DNA of 64,000 nt from NCBI RefSeq assembly GCF_003025555.1, contig NZ_PYMH01000001.1, positions 496,001 through 560,000 on the forward strand. The letters run 5' to 3'. Origin of the DNA: Photobacterium lutimaris. GTDB lineage: Bacteria; Pseudomonadota; Gammaproteobacteria; Enterobacterales; Vibrionaceae. This document shows positions 58,797-64,000 of this stretch, piece after piece (the stretch's first letter is position 1; the number at the start of each line of letters is the position of its first letter). A program made the position numbers and the translations under genes. A model generated the notes under the pieces. That model saw only the letters and a list, made by a program, of their open reading frames with translations, made no database searches and was not told the DNA's origin.

Positions 58797-61226
58797 TTAT
58801 GCCTTTGTTAGCAGTTGCACGTCGATGAGGTTGGTATGCTGTGGGTTCCCTTTTGCCAATGGGCTTGGTCTTAGGGTTGTCAGCACGTTCATGCTACCGC
58901 CATGATCTACACCTTTCTTATCCGGTGCATACCAGGCACCTTCTCCGAGTGCCGTTACACCGGGCATCATTCTCGGGGTAACTTTTGCAGTTAGGTGTAT
59001 CTCACCTCGCTCGTTAAAGATGCGAACCGGATCATCATGCTTAATACCGCGTTGCTGGGCATCGATTGGGTTTAGCCAAATCTGTTGTGGTGCGGCTTCC
59101 ATTATTTGTTCGACGTTGCCGTAGGTAGAGTGGGTACGTGATTTGTAGTGGAAACCCGTCAGCTGTAGTGGGTATTCATTGCGCTTAGGATCATCCCATC
59201 CGTCATGCGTGGAGGTATAGACAGGTAGTGGGTGAATAACATCACCTTTAGGCAGTTCCCATTCAGCAGCAATATTGGCCAAACGCTCTGAATAGATTTC
59301 TATTTTTCCAGAAGGGGTGGCAAGAGGGTTGCTTTCTGGATTTTTACGGAAACTTTCGTGAGCAACGAAATGTTCAGTCTTACGTTTGTAGATACCTTTT
59401 TCGCGCATAGTCTCAAAATCAGGTAGGCTAGGATCAGCCTTACGCGTTTCGGCATATAAATGACGTAGCCAGCCTTCTTGATCCCGCCCTTCTGTAAATT
59501 CCTTTTCAATACCTAGTCGCTTGGCGACTTCAGTACAGATGTCATAGATACTGCGGGCTTCAAAAACAGGCTTAATGGCTTGGCTGGCAAAAATGAAATA
59601 CGGCATATTTGCCGCTGCACCGTCCATACAGAAGTCAGACTGTTCTGAGGTGGTGAGATCGGGCAGGATGATGTCAGCGTATTTGGCTGATGAGGTCATG
59701 TGATTGTCTATCACCACAATCATTTCACATGCTTTATCGTCTTGCAGAATTTCGTGAGTACGGTTGATGTCCGAATGCTGGTTGAGCATGCTGTTGCCCG
59801 CGTAGTTCCAGATGAACTTGATTGGCACATCAAGTTTGTCTTTACCTCTAACACCATCAGCCTTTGCCGTCATCTCCACGCCCCTGAAGATGGCATCGGT
59901 CCATAGGAAGAATGAAATAGACGTTTTGACTGGGTTCTCTGGAATAGGGAAGCGCACGAAAGGTATAGAAGTGTTGCCTTCCCTTGCGCCAGTGCCGCCG
60001 CCAGCAATGCCCACATTACCTGTTAAAATAGAAAGCATTGATATGGCACGGGCGGTGAGTTCACCGTTAGCATGACGTTGTGGTCCCCAGCCTTGGAATA
60101 TTGCACATGGTTTCGTTGAGGAAATTTCTCGGGCCAATTTGATGATAACATCAGCGGGTATACCGGTAATGTCAGCGGCCCACGCAGGGGTTTTCTCAAT
60201 ACCATCAGTATCGCGTCCTAAGATATAGGACTTATAGTCAGAGTTAGCCGGTGCCGAGGCTGGCAGCGTTTTCTCGTCATAACCGACACAATATTTATCC
60301 AAAAATGGCTGATCGACCAAATCCTCTTTGATCATGACATGGGCCATACCAGCGACAAGTGCGGCATCAGTACCAGGACGAATGGGGATCCACTGATCTT
60401 CACGTCCACCAGCAGTGTCGGTATAACGCGGATCGATGACGATCATTTTAGCGTTTGAGCGGCTTTTAGATACTGTTAAGTGATGTATCTGGCCGCCACC
60501 TGACATACGGGTTTCTGCTGGGTTATTACCAAACTGAACAATGAGTTTGGTGTTCTCGATATCTGAAAAAGAGTTATTCGCCCCACTTCCGTAGGTGTAA
60601 GGTAAACCCGCTGCGATTTGTGCCGTAGAGTAGGTGCCATAGTGGTTCAAATAGCCACCGCTTAGGTTCATTAAGCGGGCAAGAAGGCTTGAGCCAGGAG
60701 GCCAAGACTTAGTGACGGTACCGCCTAGCGTACCGGTTCCATATTGGAGGTAGATGGCTTCGTTGCCATATTCTTTACGTATCCGCATCAAATTATTGGC
60801 TACCTCGTCGAAGGCCTCCTCCCAACTGATGCGCTTGAACTTCCCTTCACCACGTTTACCGACACGTTTCATTGGGTATTTCAGGCGATCTGGGTTGTAT
60901 ACTCGGCGGCGCATAGAGCGGCCGCGTAAACAAGCACGAATTTGGTGGTTACCATATTCGTCATCACCGGTATTGTCGGTTTCTACCCATTTAATTTCGC
61001 CATCAGCAACATGCATACGCAATGGGCAACGGCTACCGCAGTTAACGGTACAGGCACTCCAGACAACTTTTTCTTCGGATGTTGTTGCAGCAGCAACAGG
61101 GGATGATTTAAAGGGTAGGGATATACTACCTGCAATGGCTGCTAATCCGCCTACAGCCGATGTGGATTTCATAAAATCACGACGGCTAAATGTAGGGGAG
61201 AGGAGCTGCTTAATTTTGTTTTTCAT
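58797..61226 (-). CDS. dmsA: DMSO reductase-type molybdoenzyme catalytic subunit
   Basis: An 809-residue bis-MGD oxidoreductase. The Tat signal is SRRDFMKSTSAV with a hydrophobic stretch to about residue 45. The Fe-S ligands are in WSACTVNCGSRCPLRMH and RACLRGRSMRRR. The YGTYSTAQIAAG region near 195 holds the likely molybdenum serine ligand, as in DmsA. The rest matches the molybdopterin-binding domains (WIPIRPGTDAALV, MTSSAKYADIILPD). The oxide substrate (DMSO or another S-/N-oxide) is not settled by sequence. It is the first gene of dmsABC. Confidence 0.92.
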   Translation of the reverse strand: MKNKIKQLLSPTFSRRDFMKSTSAVGGLAAIAGSISLPFKSSPVAAATTSEEKVVWSACTVNCGSRCPLRMHVADGEIKWVETDNTGDDEYGNHQIRACLRGRSMRRRVYNPDRLKYPMKRVGKRGEGKFKRISWEEAFDEVANNLMRIRKEYGNEAIYLQYGTGTLGGTVTKSWPPGSSLLARLMNLSGGYLNHYGTYSTAQIAAGLPYTYGSGANNSFSDIENTKLIVQFGNNPAETRMSGGGQIHHLTVSKSRSNAKMIVIDPRYTDTAGGREDQWIPIRPGTDAALVAGMAHVMIKEDLVDQPFLDKYCVGYDEKTLPASAPANSDYKSYILGRDTDGIEKTPAWAADITGIPADVIIKLAREISSTKPCAIFQGWGPQRHANGELTARAISMLSILTGNVGIAGGGTGAREGNTSIPFVRFPIPENPVKTSISFFLWTDAIFRGVEMTAKADGVRGKDKLDVPIKFIWNYAGNSMLNQHSDINRTHEILQDDKACEMIVVIDNHMTSSAKYADIILPDLTTSEQSDFCMDGAAANMPYFIFASQAIKPVFEARSIYDICTEVAKRLGIEKEFTEGRDQEGWLRHLYAETRKADPSLPDFETMREKGIYKRKTEHFVAHESFRKNPESNPLATPSGKIEIYSERLANIAAEWELPKGDVIHPLPVYTSTHDGWDDPKRNEYPLQLTGFHYKSRTHSTYGNVEQIMEAAPQQIWLNPIDAQQRGIKHDDPVRIFNERGEIHLTAKVTPRMMPGVTALGEGAWYAPDKKGVDHGGSMNVLTTLRPSPLAKGNPQHTNLIDVQLLTKA

Positions 61227-61314
61227 AGCTCGACATTCTCTTGATTTTTGTTATTTACACTACTTTAGAGGTAGAGGGCAATCGAGATAATCGGCTGGGA
61301 ATATGTGGTTAGCT

Positions 61315-61328
61315 TTGTTTTTTATCAA
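61315..61328. promoter_or_regulatory. FNR-like site upstream of dmsA
   Basis: TTGTT-TTTT-ATCAA matches TTGAT-N4-ATCAA with one mismatch. It lies about 95 bases before the dmsA start codon, a fitting place for anaerobic activation. Confidence 0.5.
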
Positions 61329-61375
61329 TAAAGAGCGGTTTTAAATGCAATGAAAGCATAAAATATATGGAAGCG

Positions 61376-61390
61376 TGATAATCATCATAT
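61376..61390. promoter_or_regulatory. Fur-like site in the dms divergent region (1)
   Basis: TGATAAT-C-ATCATAT has a perfect left half of the 7-1-7 Fur motif and a weak right half. Confidence 0.35.
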
Positions 61391-61442
61391 AAATATTTGC
61401 GAGTGGCTTGTTCTTTACAAGAAAATGGGTTGAAAGTCACCT

Positions 61443-61460
61443 CAATAATAATTCTCATTT
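61443..61460. promoter_or_regulatory. Fur-like site in the dms divergent region (2)
   Basis: On the minus strand AAATGAGAATTATTATT gives TGAGAAT-T-ATTATTG, about 12 of 14 of the 7-1-7 Fur motif. Confidence 0.5.
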
Positions 61461-61626
61461 ACTATCAAGAGCTTAAGATATGCTTTATTGTCTTAGAGCA
61501 TGTTTTTCGTGTTTGCTATCGGCTATTGTTCCTGATGGAAGTGTTAATAGATAACTTTATGTAATTGCTGACTCTATTGGCATAATTAAAACTTATCTCA
61601 CAATATTACATATTCTGGAGGTAAAT

Positions 61627-62214
61627 GTGACCATGGAGCACATTTCAACAATCGCCCGTATTCTGGGTAGTTTGTTTTATTATCCACTTACCCATGAGAC
61701 GAACCGACAAGTCTGTCAGATGATTGCTGATAATGACGAACAAGAAGCTTCACCGTTTGCAGAGTTGCTTCAAGCTGTTGAGGCTGACGGTGCTGAAGAT
61801 CTTGCGATGGACTTCCAGCAGCTGTTTGAAGGCTGTGAAGTGATGCCAGCACCGCCATGGGGATCGGTATACCTAGACCGTGAGCAAGTCATTTTTGGTG
61901 AAACCACCGTTGATTACCGTCGTTTTCTGGCTGATAAGGCAATGAGCCTTGATACGGGGATGCGTGAGCCTGAAGACCAATTCGGCTTAATGCTGATGGC
62001 AATATCTAAATTGGCTGAAGCTAATGATAATGAAGCAATTAAGGCACTGTTATCGGTACATTTACTGCCTTGGGCCCCTCGCTATCTTGAACTTATGCAG
62101 AAAAATGCCAATACGCAGTCTTACCAATTGCTAGGTGCGATGGCACAGCAGTGGTTGGCATTTATCACCGAAGAACTCGCCGTGTCAGCTGTGGAGAAAA
62201 AGGTGTATTTCTAA
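61627..62214 (+). CDS. TorD/DmsD-family molybdoenzyme chaperone
   Basis: A 195-residue all-helical chaperone that binds the Tat signal of a molybdoenzyme such as DmsA and helps cofactor loading. PPWGSVYLDREQVIFGE near residue 79 and the EPEDQFGLML segment near 120 match the DmsD/TorD pattern E-P-x-D-Q/H. GTG at 61627 follows TCTGGAGG at 5 bases, better than the ATG two codons on. It is divergent from dmsA and overlaps the ferredoxin gene by one base (TAATG). DmsD is the likely identity. Confidence 0.86.
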   Translation: MTMEHISTIARILGSLFYYPLTHETNRQVCQMIADNDEQEASPFAELLQAVEADGAEDLAMDFQQLFEGCEVMPAPPWGSVYLDREQVIFGETTVDYRRFLADKAMSLDTGMREPEDQFGLMLMAISKLAEANDNEAIKALLSVHLLPWAPRYLELMQKNANTQSYQLLGAMAQQWLAFITEELAVSAVEKKVYF

Positions 62215-62765
62215 TGGCTGAACGTGACGAACGATATTACAAAGCGTGTATGGAGCATTACACGGTAAGCCGTCGTGGTTTGCTTCGAGGCTTGTTTTCT
62301 GGTGCAAACCGCGTAAAGAAAGAGGCGCAAGCACCGATGATCGTTCGCACGGTTCCCCGTCCTCCGGGTGCTATCGCAGAAGCGATGTTCCTTCAAGTTT
62401 GTCAGGAATGTGATGAATGCGAGAAGGCATGTCCCCAGCAGGTCATTGAACGGCCGGAAGGCTATCCTCAGCTAAATCTTGAATATAATGATTGCAGCCA
62501 ATGTGGTGAATGCCAGAAAGCGTGTCCGACTCAAGCTCTCTCTTCGCCTACCACAGACATCGGTGTTCGCCCGACATTTTCTTCGCGATGTGCTAACCGC
62601 TTATCAGGTTACTGTGAGTTATGTGCCGAGCAGTGCCCGCATCAAGCCATAGAAATCAGACAAAACCAAGTGCCAGTGGTGAAGGCTGATTCCTGTGATG
62701 GGTGCGGCCAGTGTCGTACACCCTGCTACAGTGGTGCGATTACCATGGCTTTCCTCAGTGTGTAA
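62214..62765 (+). CDS. NapF-like ferredoxin-type protein
   Basis: A 183-residue cytoplasmic Fe-S protein with several [4Fe-4S] motifs: CQECDECEKACP (about 63), CSQCGECQKACP (about 91), CELCAEQCP (about 131) and CDGCGQCRTPC (about 160). This matches the NapF family, which helps assemble or activate molybdoenzymes before export. The N-terminus has SRRGLLRGLF, similar to a Tat motif but followed by no hydrophobic stretch, as in NapF. Translation is coupled to the chaperone gene. Here its client is likely DmsA. Confidence 0.85.
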   Translation: MAERDERYYKACMEHYTVSRRGLLRGLFSGANRVKKEAQAPMIVRTVPRPPGAIAEAMFLQVCQECDECEKACPQQVIERPEGYPQLNLEYNDCSQCGECQKACPTQALSSPTTDIGVRPTFSSRCANRLSGYCELCAEQCPHQAIEIRQNQVPVVKADSCDGCGQCRTPCYSGAITMAFLSV

Positions 62766-62820
62766 GGTATCTATTAATTGCCAATGCTGATCATGGCTAC
62801 CTGATGCTGAGCCTATATCA

Positions 62821-64000
62821 TCAGCGCACGAAGCGCCTTAATACCTTGTCACAGAGGTAACTGCCGATGGGTATTGCTGAGGTTGCTGCTGGGGAAGGGG
62901 CATTGCAGACATGAAGGCTGCGTGGGCTTTCGGCAAACAGGAAATCATGAACCAGCGAACCATCGCTTAATACGGCCTGTGCGCGGATCCCAGCAGGGTA
63001 CGGGTGTAGATCGACCGTTGTTAATTGTGGGCAGTATTTATTGACCAGCTTGAGATAGCCAGGTTTCCACCATGAGTTTTTCGTTTCGACTAATCCTGCC
63101 TTTAGATGATTCGCACTGACGTTCCAAAATCCTTTAAACGCTAACATTTCGATTGTGTCTTTGGCACTGAAGTTTATACGGCGGTATCCCTCTCGCTTCC
63201 AACCCTGCACCGCATTTGGACCAACGGTCACTGTGCCATCAATCATTCGGGTGAGATGCACACCCAAGAAGGGTAAGTCTGGATCAGGGATTGGGTAGAT
63301 TAAGTGATTGACAATTTGGTTATGCTGCGGGGCTAAGCGGTAATATTCACCACGGTAGGGAATGATCTGAAAGTCAGTCTGGATGTCCATCATCTGTGTT
63401 AGGCGATCAGCCATTAACCCAGCACAACATATCAAGAACTTGCCTTGCAATTTAAAAGGTTGGCCATCACTTTTGCATTCAACAGAAACCACGCCTGAAT
63501 CCTCTTGGAGAGCGGTTACTTCAGTACGTCTGGCAATTATCCCACCGAGTTGAACAAATAATTCAGCCATTTTATTGGTGATTTTTCTGTAATCTACGAT
63601 GCCTGTGGCATTGACCAATATCGCCCCAAGGCCGGTTATATTGGGTTCTTGTTGCTGTAGTTGCTCTTGGTTTAGTGGTGTAACGTCAATGCCATTTTCT
63701 AAGCATCGTTCATAGAGCGCCTGCATTCTTTCTAATTCGGCATCGTCAGTGGCAACTAAGAGCTTGCCACATTGCTCGAAAGGGATTTGATGTCCAGTAC
63801 AAAAGGCTTTAGTTGCTCTTTCTCCCTCTTTACAGAGTGTTGCCTTCAGGCTTCCTGGCGCATAGTAGACGCCAGCATGGATTACCCCACTGTTATGGCC
63901 CGTCTGATGTGCTGCAAGCGTGTCTTCTTTCTCTACGACGATAATTGATGCATCGGGTTGTCGTTGTTTTAGCTGCCAAGCTGTCGATATACCAATAATC
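62821..64000 (-). CDS. lhgO: L-2-hydroxyglutarate oxidase (partial, right edge)
   Basis: The frame is open to the window end, so the gene starts outside; 393 codons are visible. The N-terminal part present includes IIGISTAWQLKQR (remnant of the FAD-binding GGGIIG segment), VVEKEDTLAAHQTGHNSGVIHAG and YYAPGSLKA, which are signatures of LhgO (YgaF). It oxidises L-2-hydroxyglutarate to 2-oxoglutarate with FAD, passing electrons to quinones. The C-terminal part shows LICCAGLMADRLTQMM, VGPNAVQGWKREGY and the final FLFAESPRSLHVCNAPSPAATSA region. The open frame runs upstream past the Met at 63726. Confidence 0.93.
   Translation of the reverse strand, partial: IIGISTAWQLKQRQPDASIIVVEKEDTLAAHQTGHNSGVIHAGVYYAPGSLKATLCKEGERATKAFCTGHQIPFEQCGKLLVATDDAELERMQALYERCLENGIDVTPLNQEQLQQQEPNITGLGAILVNATGIVDYRKITNKMAELFVQLGGIIARRTEVTALQEDSGVVSVECKSDGQPFKLQGKFLICCAGLMADRLTQMMDIQTDFQIIPYRGEYYRLAPQHNQIVNHLIYPIPDPDLPFLGVHLTRMIDGTVTVGPNAVQGWKREGYRRINFSAKDTIEMLAFKGFWNVSANHLKAGLVETKNSWWKPGYLKLVNKYCPQLTTVDLHPYPAGIRAQAVLSDGSLVHDFLFAESPRSLHVCNAPSPAATSAIPIGSYLCDKVLRRFVR

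Noticed and set aside
62821..63726. lhgO as a truncated 301-residue gene
   Set aside because: The frame continues without a stop to the window end, with the typical LhgO N-terminal motifs, so it is cut by the window edge, not broken.

Overview
The window reads as chromosomal DNA of a marine gammaproteobacterium of the Vibrionaceae. A Photobacterium-like genome is my best guess, from protein style, moderate G+C and a Vibrio-like siderophore cluster; I could not run a search to confirm the genus. Nearly all of it is dense, intact coding sequence. I see no rRNA, tRNA, CRISPR array, transposase or phage genes.

Layout. 1-9.4 kb: the tail of an unknown gene, isoaspartyl dipeptidase (iadA), a DUF3179 protein, an AraC-type regulator, an ETHE1/Blh-like metallo-hydrolase, a DUF4382 lipoprotein, and a two-gene DUF1800-DUF1501 operon whose second product carries a Tat signal and a discoidin-like domain. 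9.9-18.5 kb: a small MscS channel, a RhlE-like helicase, then a run of small single-domain genes on the plus strand (NUDIX, VOC, MmcQ/YjbR, two GNATs, ACT) that includes a gene-fusion scar and a HAD remnant. These are followed by a GDCCVxC zinc-ribbon protein, a cytochrome c, a DEDD exonuclease and a DUF4442 hotdog protein under a FadR-like operator.

18.8-28.7 kb: an EamA exporter and the complete methylcitrate cluster (GntR regulator-prpB-prpC-acnD-prpF-prpE) that converts propionate to pyruvate and succinate. Three TGTCGACA-core sites lie around the regulator start. 28.8-36 kb: a small CRP-linked membrane protein, a FhuF-like Fe-S protein, a DUF4239 protein, a Usp, a GNAT, a GH3 lipoprotein, and a YhcH-family plus unknown gene pair.

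36-47.4 kb: a complete glucuronate pathway. TRAP transporter genes, uxuB, uxaC, kdgK and eda run on the minus strand, and dctP-like, uxuR and uxuA run on the plus strand. UxuR-type operators (ATTGGTnnACCAAT) and a textbook CRP site sit in the divergent promoter region. A perfect copy of the same operator lies in front of the GH3 gene about 11 kb away, which suggests that this secreted glycosidase feeds the uronate pathway.

47.5-57.3 kb: a chemoreceptor, then a siderophore module: ViuB-like reductase, four-gene ABC importer, LysR regulator and TonB receptor, with several Fur-box-like sites. 57.3-64 kb: DMSO-reductase-type dmsCBA (minus strand) divergent from a TorD-family chaperone and a NapF-like ferredoxin, with FNR-like and Fur-like sites between them. 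L-2-hydroxyglutarate oxidase runs off the right edge.

The window combines scavenging of plant or algal sugar acids, propionate oxidation, iron acquisition and anaerobic respiration. The regulatory sites (UxuR, CRP, PrpR, FadR, Fur, FNR) were found by eye as palindromes and are inferences.
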